Below are positions 24,666-32,692 of a DNA stretch of 64,000 nt, in pieces. The notes below the pieces were generated by a model, which saw nothing but the letters and a program-made list of their open reading frames with translations, made no database searches and was not told the DNA's origin. Position 1 is the first letter of the stretch; each line of letters opens with the position of its first letter. The stretch is from Chitinophagaceae bacterium (GTDB lineage Bacteria; Bacteroidota; Bacteroidia; Chitinophagales; Chitinophagaceae): positions 186,001 through 250,000 of the forward strand of contig JADJTY010000001.1 of NCBI GenBank assembly GCA_016710935.1, written 5' to 3'. The position numbers and the translations under genes are program-made.

Positions 24666-25891
24666 TTGATGAGCCATCTGCAGAAAATGGAATATGCTAA
24701 TAAATATCAAGAAATAGGAGGATACCGCCTGATCGAAAAAATAGGATCAGGCGGTATGGGTGATGTATATAAAGCTTTTAATGCAGTATTAAACCGTACA
24801 GCAGCCATTAAAATTCTTCATCAGAAAAATATGGGCGAGCGGTTCAAAAATGAAGCTTATATCCAGTCTTCTGTTAGTCATCCAAACATTGCCCGTTTAT
24901 ACGAATACCTGGTTACCGGCGATACTGCCTGCATTATTATGGAATATGTTGAAGGCGATTCGCTTGATGTTTATTTGCACAGAAGAGGAAAGTTATCGAA
25001 CGAAGAAACAGAAAACATAGTAAAACAAATTGCAGCCGCATTGGCTCATTTACATAATAGAGATATTCTGCACCGGGACATAAAACCACAGAATTTTAAA
25101 GTACAACCCAATGGTACTGTTACCATGCTGGATTTTGGCATAGCAAAAAACAAGTACACCCCCAAACTAACGCAGCAGGGATATCTGGTTGGCACAACAG
25201 AATATATGGCTCCCGAACAGTTTCAGCAGCTGGTTCAAAAAAATCGGATGTATGGAGCCTGGGTGTTTTAACTTATGAACTGCTCACCGGTTACATGCCA
25301 TTTGATGCCAATAATGCTGTAACGATGAGGGTTAAAATTGAGAAAGGAGAATTTACCAAACCCCGCATATTGGTACCACATCTGTCTGATAAACTGAATA
25401 CACTTATTGAAAAATCCCTTCAGGTGAACCCGGCAAACCGTTTCTCTGCTGCCGCTGTTGAGGCATTACTGAAAGATGAAAAGCCTGTGTTGAAACCTGC
25501 CGGTAGTATGCATAACCCAAAGCCTTTATGGGCAAATAAAAAGATATTGATGATTGCTGCCGGCATGGCCCTGCTGATCATCATAGCTGTCACCATTCCT
25601 AAAAATACGAACATCACTTTGCCGGAGCAACCGGAACCTGATGTAAGCGACTTAAATGTTGAACCAGGCTACAAACGAACACTCTCGATCGACGTGTCCA
25701 ATGTAAGCAATGCTTATATTATTCTTCAGAACGGAGACAGGAAAAAGCTGCCCTATGAAATAACCGGTAAAGAAGGAGAAAATTTTAAATTCAGGTTAGA
25801 AGCAGATGGATATGAACCAAAGGATGTGGATGTATCTATCACTGTTGGACGTAAATCTTACGAATACAATCTTGATAAAATAAAAGAGTAA
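24666..25891 (+). CDS. Membrane Ser/Thr protein kinase with periplasmic PEGA-like domain, frameshifted
   Basis: The N-terminal part is a eukaryotic-type kinase: GSGGMGDVY glycine loop, K49 in AAIKIL, HRDIKPQN with D138, DFG at 156-158 and APEQ. At a run of seven A (25237-25243) the frame breaks and stops at 25271. Adding one A restores KKSDVWSLGVLTYELLTG, the rest of the kinase C-lobe, a membrane helix (ILMIAAGMALLIIIAVTI) and a C-terminal beta domain of PEGA type (LEADGYEPKDVDVSITVG), for 408 residues. Homopolymer error is more likely than decay because everything else is intact. It lies 37 nt after the FHA-protease gene. Confidence 0.85.
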
Positions 25892-25894
25892 ATC

Positions 25895-26803
25895 ATGGGC
25901 TGGATAAATAATTTGTTTGGAAAGAAAAACAAACCCGTTGCCGACGATCGTAAAAACGATTCAATTGAGATGAGTGATATTAAAGCTGTGGTAGTTTCTG
26001 ACCTGGGTAATATCCGAACCAATAATGAAGACATGGGATTGTTTTTTAAAATTGCAGATGAAAATTTATTAAGAGAAAAAGGGTATATGCTGATTGTGGC
26101 AGATGGTATGGGCGGTCACCAGGCAGGTGAAGTGGCCAGCAGAATGGCTACCGACATCATCAGTCATGAATATTTTAAACAAAATGATACAGTAGAAAAA
26201 AACCTGGCAAAAGTATTAACGCTGGCAAATAAAACTATTTTTGAAAAGGCATCAAACAGCGATACGCACAAAGGCATGGGTACCACCTGCACGGTACTGG
26301 TGGTAATTGATAAGGCTGTTTATTACGCACATGTGGGTGATAGCAGGGCGTATATACAAAAAGGTAACAGCATCATGCAGATAACAAGCGACCATACGTA
26401 TGTACAGGAGCTGGTAAATAATGGCGATATTACGGCAGAAGAAGCAGCAACCCATCCTAAAAGAAATATCCTTACTAACGCCATGGGCACCAAACCCAAT
26501 ATGCGGATAGACACGGGAAAATGTGAACAGCTGCTTGAAGAGCATGACCGTTTGCTGCTTTGTTCAGATGGGCTGTATGATTATTTAAACGCCCATGAGT
26601 TAAAAGAAATTCTGATTGCGAACGATATTAAAAGGGCTGCAGATATCATGATACAGCAAGCCAAGGCAAGAGGCGGTCATGATAATATTACTGTAGTACT
26701 GGCCGAAAGAAAAAACAGCACAGCGGAAACCGAATTAAAATCAACCAGGGATGTAGAGCTGCCCAAAATGACAAGGGATGCAGAACTGCCAACTGGATTT
26801 TAA
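25895..26803 (+). CDS. PP2C-family protein phosphatase
   Basis: A 302-residue cytoplasmic Ser/Thr phosphatase. The metal-binding motifs are complete: SDLGNIRTNNED (about 35-46), VADGMGGHQAGE with D70-G71, GMGTTCTVLVV, HVGDSRAYI, LLLCSDGLYD and GGHDNITVVL. It should reverse the action of the two kinases encoded on either side (gaps of 3 and 12 nt). The C-terminal tail after residue 275 contains a short repeated phrase (STRDVELPKMTRDAELP), a likely linker or phosphorylation region. Confidence 0.95.
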   Translation: MGWINNLFGKKNKPVADDRKNDSIEMSDIKAVVVSDLGNIRTNNEDMGLFFKIADENLLREKGYMLIVADGMGGHQAGEVASRMATDIISHEYFKQNDTVEKNLAKVLTLANKTIFEKASNSDTHKGMGTTCTVLVVIDKAVYYAHVGDSRAYIQKGNSIMQITSDHTYVQELVNNGDITAEEAATHPKRNILTNAMGTKPNMRIDTGKCEQLLEEHDRLLLCSDGLYDYLNAHELKEILIANDIKRAADIMIQQAKARGGHDNITVVLAERKNSTAETELKSTRDVELPKMTRDAELPTGF

Positions 26804-26815
26804 CATGAATAAATT

Positions 26816-28477
26816 ATGATTGGAGAAAAAATACATTCTTACGAAATAACCGAACACCTGGGCAAGGGGGGTATGGGTAATGTGTACAAAGCAACGGATA
26901 CCATGCTGGGCAGAGACGTGGCTTTAAAAATGCTGCATCCGCAACTTACCATGGAGGCGCAGTTTTTGGAAAGGTTTAAAAAAGAAGCCCGGGTACTGGC
27001 CCAGTTACTGCACCCCAATATTGCCGTTATCTACAATTTTATTGAGCAGGGCGGAAACCATTTTATGGTAATGGAATATGTAGAAGGAACGAACCTGGAT
27101 GATCTGCTTAAAAAACATAAAACACTCCCTGCAGAATTTGTTGTACCGGTTTTTACACAGGTATTGGAAGGCTTGAAACACGCCCACAAAAAAAATGTTT
27201 TTCACCGCGATATCAAACCGGCCAACATGATGCTTACGCATGATGATACCGTTAAACTGATGGATTTTGGAATTGCCAAAGTTGCAGGTGAACAGAAGAT
27301 GACCCAGGTGAACAAGATTGTGGGTACGGTTGAATTTATGGCACCTGAACTTTTGCAGGGAAAAGAGGCATCGGCAGCATCGGATATTTATGCTGCGGGA
27401 GTAACCCTGTATGAGTTGCTTTGCGGTAAACTACCGTTCGTAGCTGATACTGATTTTAACCTGATGCAGGCCATCATGAAAGAGAAAGTAATTCACCCTG
27501 CAAAATGTAATGCCAGCATACCTAAAGCACTCAGTGATATTATTATGAAAGCCCTTGACAAAAATCCTGCTGCAAGGTTTGCTGATGCTGGGGCTTTTCA
27601 ACTGGCATTGTTGGCTGCATTTCCAAATTACAGAAACATTAACCTTGCCTCACTTAATGCTGCTTCACCGGCTTATGCACAACAGGCCGGACCAGCAACA
27701 AGGTTGGAAAAAATAACCGGTACCGGCATGGAAACCCGTGCGGAAATATGGGCTAAACCCATTTCAGCTTTTGAAAATTCCAGGCAGCATGTTTTTAAAA
27801 ATAAAAAGATCTATTTAACAGCCTTGCTGCTTTTGCTCTGTCTTTTTATTACGATTGCCATTGTGAAAAACAAGAAGCCTGAAAAGGAACTTGCAGACAC
27901 AGAAGAAAAAAAGCCTGATAATACAGGTGGAGTGATCGCTGAAATAAAAGTTCCGGAGGTTGTAAATCCTCCATCAAATGATGAAGTTGTTGACAGGAGA
28001 GTAACAGTACCAGAACCCGGAAAAAAGGATGAGGAAAAGACACCGGACAAAACAAAAGAAAAAAAAGAAGAAATAAAACCGCCCGGCAAAATGGGCTTTA
28101 AGGCAGATGAAGAAGAGAAAGAAAAGGAAGAGCCTGCGCAAAAAAAAGATGTGTTTATCAGTTCAAAAGTTGAAATTCAACTTTATTTACAGAATGATTT
28201 AAGTAATGCTCCCGAACGGCAGGATATACCGGTAACTTTTTCGCTGAAGAATAATGTTGTTTACCGCGGTGTAACCATCATTAATGAGGGCGCTGTTGCA
28301 AAAGGAATGATAAAACTGGGCAAAGTACAAACTGACGTAGATATTTTTAACATAACAGCAGCCAACGGGCAACAAATTACTATACGGGCTTTAAAAGGCC
28401 ATGGGAGGCGGAATGAGATCTCATCAAACAGAAATTATACAGCCATCATATTACCCGGTACCAGAATAAATTTTTAA
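26816..28477 (+). CDS. Membrane Ser/Thr protein kinase with charged linker and periplasmic domain
   Basis: A 553-residue kinase. Kinase domain at 1-265: GKGGMGNVY, K38 in VALKML, HRDIKPAN with D132, DFG at 150-152, APELLQG and AASDIYAAGVTLYELLCG. A membrane helix (YLTALLLLLCLFITIAIV) lies near 330. A Lys/Glu/Pro-rich linker of about 90 residues follows and would span the periplasm. The C-terminal 110 residues form a beta-rich domain (VEIQLYLQNDLSN to IILPGTRINF) not recognised as PASTA or PEGA. The domain could sense an envelope signal. It is last of the kinase-phosphatase run. Confidence 0.92.
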   Translation: MIGEKIHSYEITEHLGKGGMGNVYKATDTMLGRDVALKMLHPQLTMEAQFLERFKKEARVLAQLLHPNIAVIYNFIEQGGNHFMVMEYVEGTNLDDLLKKHKTLPAEFVVPVFTQVLEGLKHAHKKNVFHRDIKPANMMLTHDDTVKLMDFGIAKVAGEQKMTQVNKIVGTVEFMAPELLQGKEASAASDIYAAGVTLYELLCGKLPFVADTDFNLMQAIMKEKVIHPAKCNASIPKALSDIIMKALDKNPAARFADAGAFQLALLAAFPNYRNINLASLNAASPAYAQQAGPATRLEKITGTGMETRAEIWAKPISAFENSRQHVFKNKKIYLTALLLLLCLFITIAIVKNKKPEKELADTEEKKPDNTGGVIAEIKVPEVVNPPSNDEVVDRRVTVPEPGKKDEEKTPDKTKEKKEEIKPPGKMGFKADEEEKEKEEPAQKKDVFISSKVEIQLYLQNDLSNAPERQDIPVTFSLKNNVVYRGVTIINEGAVAKGMIKLGKVQTDVDIFNITAANGQQITIRALKGHGRRNEISSNRNYTAIILPGTRINF

Positions 28478-28553
28478 ATACAACCGCTGTTTTTCAATTG
28501 ATTTATTTATTATTGCGGTCCCAAAGGGGAATTAACAACAAATAAAAATTAAT

Positions 28554-29057
28554 ATGAAAAAATTCTTACTGGTTTTTGCAGCAATAGTTATTACGCAATG
28601 TTTCACCCAGGTATTTGCCCAAACAAAAATCGGCTATATTAATGTTGATGAAATATTTGCCTTAATGCCCGAAACCAGGAAGGCAGATTCTACGCTGGGG
28701 GCTTATCAAAAAGACCTGGCAGATGAATATGCCCGGCAGGAAACAGAGCTGAACACAGCAATTGAAAAATTTATTAAAGATTCGCTAACCATGACAGCTG
28801 CTATAAAAGAAGCAAAGCGCAGCGATTTGCAAACCAGGGTTAACGGAATGTCAACTAAAAAGCAGGACTATTCTACCACTTTTGAAAAGGAAAAGGAAAA
28901 GCAAATAAAACCCATACAGGATAAACTGCTTGCCACCATTAAAGCCGTTGCCAAAGAAAATGGTTACAACCATGTTTTATATAAGGAGCAGGCTATTGTT
29001 TTTCCGGAAACCGATGATATAACTGCGCTGGTTAAAAAGAAACTGGGAATTAAATAA
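28554..29057 (+). CDS. OmpH/Skp-like periplasmic chaperone
   Basis: A 167-residue protein with a signal peptide (cleavage near VFA-QTK). The mature part begins KIGYINVDEIFALMPE, the typical start of OmpH/Skp proteins, continues with a long charged helical hairpin (about 45-125) and ends with the conserved strand KENGYNHVLYKE. Skp-like proteins hold outer-membrane proteins in the periplasm. It lies 76 nt downstream of the second kinase; it may be part of the same cluster or an independent paralogue. Confidence 0.88.
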   Translation: MKKFLLVFAAIVITQCFTQVFAQTKIGYINVDEIFALMPETRKADSTLGAYQKDLADEYARQETELNTAIEKFIKDSLTMTAAIKEAKRSDLQTRVNGMSTKKQDYSTTFEKEKEKQIKPIQDKLLATIKAVAKENGYNHVLYKEQAIVFPETDDITALVKKKLGIK

Positions 29058-29211
29058 AAATTAAATTAAGGGCAGAAGCAGTATTCCCGGTGGAGTAATA
29101 TACCGGAATGGGGTGTTTAATATACACTTTGTTCATTCCGTTTATACAAATGCACATTCCCCCAGGGTGCAGTCTTTTAGGTATGAACAAACTGCCATCT
29201 AAAAAAATTAA

Positions 29212-30291
29212 TTACTTGATATCAAAATCTACGACAACTTTTTCAGTTGTGGGATGGCTTTGGCAGGTAAGTATATAACCCTGTTCAACTTCTTCCTGTT
29301 CCAGTCCCCAGTTTACATCCATTTGTACTTCACCTTCAACTAATCTTGCTTTGCAGGTACAGCACACTCCGCCTTTACAGGCAAAGGGTAAATCGGCTCC
29401 CTGTTTTAAGGCTGCATCCAGGATATTCTCACTATTAAAGCCCAGGTCAAAATCAAAACTACGCCCATCCAGTTTTACAGTTATTTTACTTTTAGGGCCT
29501 TTGTTCTCTACTCCTGCCTCCCGGCTCCCGCCTCCCGCCTTCTTCTGCCCCGGTGTTGTAAACAACTCAAAATGGATCTTCTTATGATCAATGTTCATTT
29601 GCTCTAAAAAATCTTTTACACAAAAGATCATTTCTTCGGGTCCGCAAATAAAAAAATCATCGGCGCTTTTATAATCGATCAGTTTATTTAATTCGGTTAA
29701 TTTATTTATATCAATTCTTCCAAAACTGATCGGCGCATCTGTTTTTTCCCTGCTGAGGATATTTATGAAATTAAAACGATTGAGGTATTTATTTTTCAAA
29801 GCTTCCAGTTCTTCAAAAAAGATAATAGCGTGGCGGCCCCGGTTGCCAAAAACAAGTGTAAACCGGCTTGCAGGCTCAGTTTGTAAAGTTGTTTTAATAA
29901 TTGAAATTACGGGCGTTATACCGCTTCCTGCAGCAAATGCCACATATTGTTTTGAGTTTTGTGTGTTGAGTTTTGTGTTGAATTTCCCGGTGGGAGGGAG
30001 CACATCTAACGTGTCACCCGCTTTTAATAAGGAGTTTGCATAAGTAGAAAATTTTCCACCCGCTACTTTTTTTACAGCTACCCGTAGTTCATTTTCAAAG
30101 GGTGCCGAGCAAATGGAATAAGATCTCCGTATCTCTTCACCATCAATTTCTTTTTTGATGGTAATGTTCTGTCCATGTTCAAATAAAAATTCAGCCTGTA
30201 AATCACCGGGCACAGTGAAAGCAATGGATACACATTCAGGGGTTTCGTTTTTTACTTCTCTTACTGTTAGTTTATGAAAATGAACTGCCAT
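29212..30291 (-). CDS. paaE: Phenylacetyl-CoA epoxidase reductase subunit PaaE
   Basis: A 359-residue electron-transfer subunit feeding the PaaABC diiron centre. FNR-type FAD domain (RRSYSICSAP), NAD(P)-binding domain (FAAGSGITPVISIIK, CGPEEMI) and C-terminal plant-type [2Fe-2S] ferredoxin domain (ACKGGVCCTCKARLVEG and a distal LTCQSHP). The linker between reductase and ferredoxin reads PGQKKAGGGSREAGVENKGPK; its GC-rich part is encoded by a direct-repeat element at 29511-29541. The gene is 6 nt downstream of tetR in an operon, about 7 kb from paaABCD and separated by the kinase cluster. Confidence 0.94.
   Translation of the reverse strand: MAVHFHKLTVREVKNETPECVSIAFTVPGDLQAEFLFEHGQNITIKKEIDGEEIRRSYSICSAPFENELRVAVKKVAGGKFSTYANSLLKAGDTLDVLPPTGKFNTKLNTQNSKQYVAFAAGSGITPVISIIKTTLQTEPASRFTLVFGNRGRHAIIFFEELEALKNKYLNRFNFINILSREKTDAPISFGRIDINKLTELNKLIDYKSADDFFICGPEEMIFCVKDFLEQMNIDHKKIHFELFTTPGQKKAGGGSREAGVENKGPKSKITVKLDGRSFDFDLGFNSENILDAALKQGADLPFACKGGVCCTCKARLVEGEVQMDVNWGLEQEEVEQGYILTCQSHPTTEKVVVDFDIK
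29511..29541. repeat. GC-rich direct-repeat element inside paaE
   Basis: Three imperfect copies of the word CTCCCG-GC/CTCCTGC (plus strand CTCCTGCCTCCCGGCTCCCG...) lie in the linker of paaE. Read on the coding strand they give KAGGGSREAG in frame, between two conserved domains. Confidence 0.6.
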
Positions 30292-30297
30292 AAAAAA

Positions 30298-30888
30298 TTA
30301 TTTAGTGATTCCTTTTAATAAGTGATTTACCATATCATCTTCCAGCACCTGGCTACTGATATTTTTTTTGTGTTGCTGCCAAAATTCAAGTCCCCTTACA
30401 GCCGACAGGATAGTGAGTACAGCCACATATGGATTGGTTTGCTTAAACTCCTTTGCCGCAATACCATTGACCAATAAAGTTATAAGGCGTTTTTCGTAAC
30501 CCCTTCTTTGAATGAGAAAATTACTCAGGTATGGCTCTTTTAGGTGTTTCCATTCGTGATTGGCAACGTATACTTCATCAAAATGATCAAGCATCATGCG
30601 TATATGAAAACGGATGATCTGTTCAATGCGGGCTGCATTAGCGGCAGGCGTATTTTCAGCACTATCCAGGTATGAAGTGAACGCATTGGCAACTTTAAAA
30701 CAAATGCCCTGCAGTAATTCGCTCTTGCTGCCAATATGGTTATACAAGCTGGGGGCTTCCACTCCAACCGCCTCGGCCAGTTCCCGCATAGAAGCAGATG
30801 AAAAGCCCTTGTTTTTAAACAAAGCTGCCGCTTTTTGTGTAATTACGTCTCTTTTACTGGCATTTTTACCCGGCTTTATTCTGGCCAT
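30298..30888 (-). CDS. TetR-family transcriptional regulator, likely of phenylacetate genes
   Basis: A 196-residue regulator. The N-terminal helix-turn-helix (residues 12-60: VITQKAAALFKNKGFSSASM and then VEAPSLYNHIGSKSELL) is typical TetR; the C-terminal domain resembles the TetR_C group of PaaR-like regulators. It lies directly upstream of paaE (6 nt). The palindrome at 30907-30920 overlaps its own -7 box and resembles the one in front of paaA, so autoregulation and control of both paa transcripts is likely. The effector is probably phenylacetyl-CoA by analogy with PaaR, not shown by sequence. Confidence 0.88.
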   Translation of the reverse strand: MARIKPGKNASKRDVITQKAAALFKNKGFSSASMRELAEAVGVEAPSLYNHIGSKSELLQGICFKVANAFTSYLDSAENTPAANAARIEQIIRFHIRMMLDHFDEVYVANHEWKHLKEPYLSNFLIQRRGYEKRLITLLVNGIAAKEFKQTNPYVAVLTILSAVRGLEFWQQHKKNISSQVLEDDMVNHLLKGITK

Positions 30889-30901
30889 CGGTATTTTTTT
30901 A

Positions 30902-30920
30902 CAAACCTAATGCTTATTAG
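30902..30920 (-). promoter_or_regulatory. Candidate -7 box and TetR operator of tetR-paaE
   Basis: On the minus strand TAGGTTTG (30909-30902) fits TAnnTTTG. It overlaps CTAAT-GCTT-ATTAG (30907-30920), a palindrome with a 4-nt centre like the one at 22566-22583. Confidence 0.5.
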
Positions 30921-30968
30921 TTTTTGTAGCTAGGTTTTTACTGAGAAGATTTTTTTTGGAAACTGGTA

Positions 30969-31000
30969 TTTGTAGTCCATATCCTGTAAAGCTACATTTG
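30969..31000 (+). promoter_or_regulatory. Candidate promoter in the tetR-DUF2461 spacer
   Basis: TTTG at 30969-30972 and TACATTTG at 30993-31000 are separated by 20 nt, a full match to the Bacteroidota consensus on the plus strand, although no plus-strand gene follows. Confidence 0.55.
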
Positions 31001-31005
31001 TGGTG

Positions 31006-31292
31006 TAGAAGATGGGCAAACAAAAACGGGTATATTAAAGTGGAAAAAAAGATTAAAAATTTGCGAAAATTGGAAAATAAATTATGTAAATATCAAAAAA
31101 ACAGTAATTTTACAGTCTGCTTAGTTATCTGAATTCTCCAATATTATAAAAAATCCGTTTTGGAATATCGTTAAGGGATATCTTCAATATTACATATTTA
31201 TATTAATAGTTGTATGCGTTAGCTATAAAGTTTTTCTTGTGGTTTCAGAGGTAAGCAAGGCCGGAGATTTTTATCTCTGGCCGTCTTTTTTT
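31006..31292 (+). ncRNA. Candidate noncoding transcript between a promoter and a terminator
   Basis: The stretch of about 285 nt runs from the expected start of the promoter at 30969-31000 to a strong intrinsic terminator. No convincing reading frame is found: the longest starts at a GTG and would give a Lys-rich 30-residue peptide. The AT-rich body contains several self-complementary words. No known RNA family was recognised; it could also be a leader or a degraded gene. Confidence 0.35.
31258..31292 (+). terminator. Intrinsic terminator
   Basis: GGCC-G-GAGAT / ATCTC-T-GGCC form a hairpin with a TTTT loop, followed by a run of T on the plus strand. It closes the candidate transcript starting near 31006 and abuts the end of the convergent DUF2461 gene. 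Confidence 0.7.
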
Positions 31293-31953
31293 AATGAAGT
31301 GCCGCATTTAAAAAATCAATCAATGGCTTCATGGTAAGGAAGGTTTTGGCAACATCCTGTACAAAATTTTTATCCTGCAAATCAGCGTCAGCAAAACCTT
31401 TTCGTACAATAAAACTTTTCATCTTAAGAAATTCAATGGCAGGATTATTTTCATCGTAACCTTTTGGCGGCCGCACCAGTGTATCGCTGCTGCTCATTCC
31501 TTCTGTAAAGTATTTTTTAAATTTTTTATTCTCAATTATCTTTTTCCAGTCAGAAAAATTGTAGTCTATTTCCTGCCGTATACCGGCCAATACTGCAGGT
31601 TCGGGTACCCAAATGCCTCCGGCTGCAAAACTTTTACCAGGTTCTATATGCAGGTAATAGCCTGCGCCGGGGCCGTTTTTACCGGCACGGTTAAAATAGC
31701 AGGACATATTATTTTTATAAGGGCTTTTGTCTTTACTGAACCTTATATCGCGGTTTATTCTAAACACGGTTTCTTTAACAGCTAAGTTGCCGATAGGAGC
31801 ATCAAATTTTGCGATCGCGGGTATTAGTTTTTCAACCAGGCTTAAAAAATCTGCCCTGGCTGTTTCATACTGTGTACGGTGTTCATCAAACCAGGGTCTG
31901 GTGTTGTTCTTTTTTAAATCTGTAAGAAATTTTAAGGATCTTGCCTGCAGCAT
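31291..31953 (-). CDS. DUF2461 family protein (TIGR02453)
   Basis: A 220-residue cytoplasmic protein with the DUF2461 landmarks: ARSLKFLTDLKKNNTRPWFDEHR at the N-terminus, VFRINRDIRFSKDKSPYKNN near 65-85, GAGYYLHIEPG and GGIWVPEPAVLAGIRQEI, then LVRPPKGYDENNPAIEFLKMKSF. The family is widespread and of unknown function. The length agrees with the family. It lies downstream of a terminator that ends the NUMOD4-HNH gene, so it is probably transcribed on its own. Confidence 0.9.
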   Translation of the reverse strand: MLQARSLKFLTDLKKNNTRPWFDEHRTQYETARADFLSLVEKLIPAIAKFDAPIGNLAVKETVFRINRDIRFSKDKSPYKNNMSCYFNRAGKNGPGAGYYLHIEPGKSFAAGGIWVPEPAVLAGIRQEIDYNFSDWKKIIENKKFKKYFTEGMSSSDTLVRPPKGYDENNPAIEFLKMKSFIVRKGFADADLQDKNFVQDVAKTFLTMKPLIDFLNAALH

Positions 31954-31990
31954 AATAATTATTGATTGAGCAAGACGAATGTAGTAAAAT

Positions 31991-32023
31991 AAAAAAGGAA
32001 TCTGTTAAAAGACAGATTCCTTT
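31991..32023 (-). terminator. Intrinsic terminator of the NUMOD4-HNH gene
   Basis: On the minus strand AAAGGAATCTG pairs with CAGATTCCTTT around an eight-base loop and is followed by a run of T. It lies just after the stop at 32045. Confidence 0.75.
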
Positions 32024-32044
32024 GCCAACCTTGATTTTTCTCAG

Positions 32045-32608
32045 TTATTTGATACGTCCCCAGTTTTCACCGCTTTTAATACGGTATAAAGTCATTTCGC
32101 TTACTTTATACTTTTCGGCCAGTTTTTTATAGGTTAATTTTCTTTTGGGATTATTGATGATGTCTTTTATTGTTTTAACCTGTGTCGCATTCAGTTTAAG
32201 TCCAATGGTACGGGTTGCCTGGCGTTTTTTGTATGCAATTTTTTCAGGACTGTTTTGCTGATGGGAACTTACGATCTCCAATGTTGCCCATTTCAGGTTT
32301 TTATAAATATTGTCTTGCTTTTTGTGGTTTACATGAATCACATATTTATACTTTGGGGAGGGTTTTTTACAAAAATGTTTTGCTACCTCGCGGTGAATAT
32401 AAATCGTGCCATTACTGTCTGCAACATGCAGGTTCAAAGTTTTGTAGCCTGATGTGAGAGAGCCACTCAGTAATTTGCCATCTTTTACTACATCATCAGT
32501 ATAACTGGCGGCTCTGCCATGCGATGATACTGCGTATTTTTTTCGAAGTTGTTTGTGGCCGGTGAATACAATTTGTTTCCAAACTTCGCCGGGATTTTTT
32601 TTAATCAT
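32045..32608 (-). CDS. NUMOD4-HNH protein with C-terminal helix-turn-helix
   Basis: A 187-residue protein. Residues about 7-35 (GEVWKQIVFTGHKQLRKKYAV, SSHGR) form a NUMOD4 motif; about 65-115 fit an HNH nuclease core (IYIHREVAKHFCKKP, VIHVNHKKQDNIYKNLKWAT); the C-terminal 50 residues contain a helix-turn-helix (LTYKKLAEKYKVSEMTLYRIKSG). Such modules occur in phage homing endonucleases, but here the gene stands alone among housekeeping genes with no intron or phage genes. It may be a domesticated DNA-binding protein rather than an active mobile nuclease. Confidence 0.8.
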   Translation of the reverse strand: MIKKNPGEVWKQIVFTGHKQLRKKYAVSSHGRAASYTDDVVKDGKLLSGSLTSGYKTLNLHVADSNGTIYIHREVAKHFCKKPSPKYKYVIHVNHKKQDNIYKNLKWATLEIVSSHQQNSPEKIAYKKRQATRTIGLKLNATQVKTIKDIINNPKRKLTYKKLAEKYKVSEMTLYRIKSGENWGRIK

Positions 32609-32692
32609 AACAGCATGTTTTAATCAATTTAAACTGGAAGAAGAATTTCCATGTGTTGTTTTGAGAGGAGCGTCTAAACAAATATAATATAA

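Noticed and set aside
22961..28477. TerY-P or type VI secretion phospho-signalling locus
   Set aside because: PP2C, kinase and FHA occur, but no VWA, TerD or T6SS structural genes are present.
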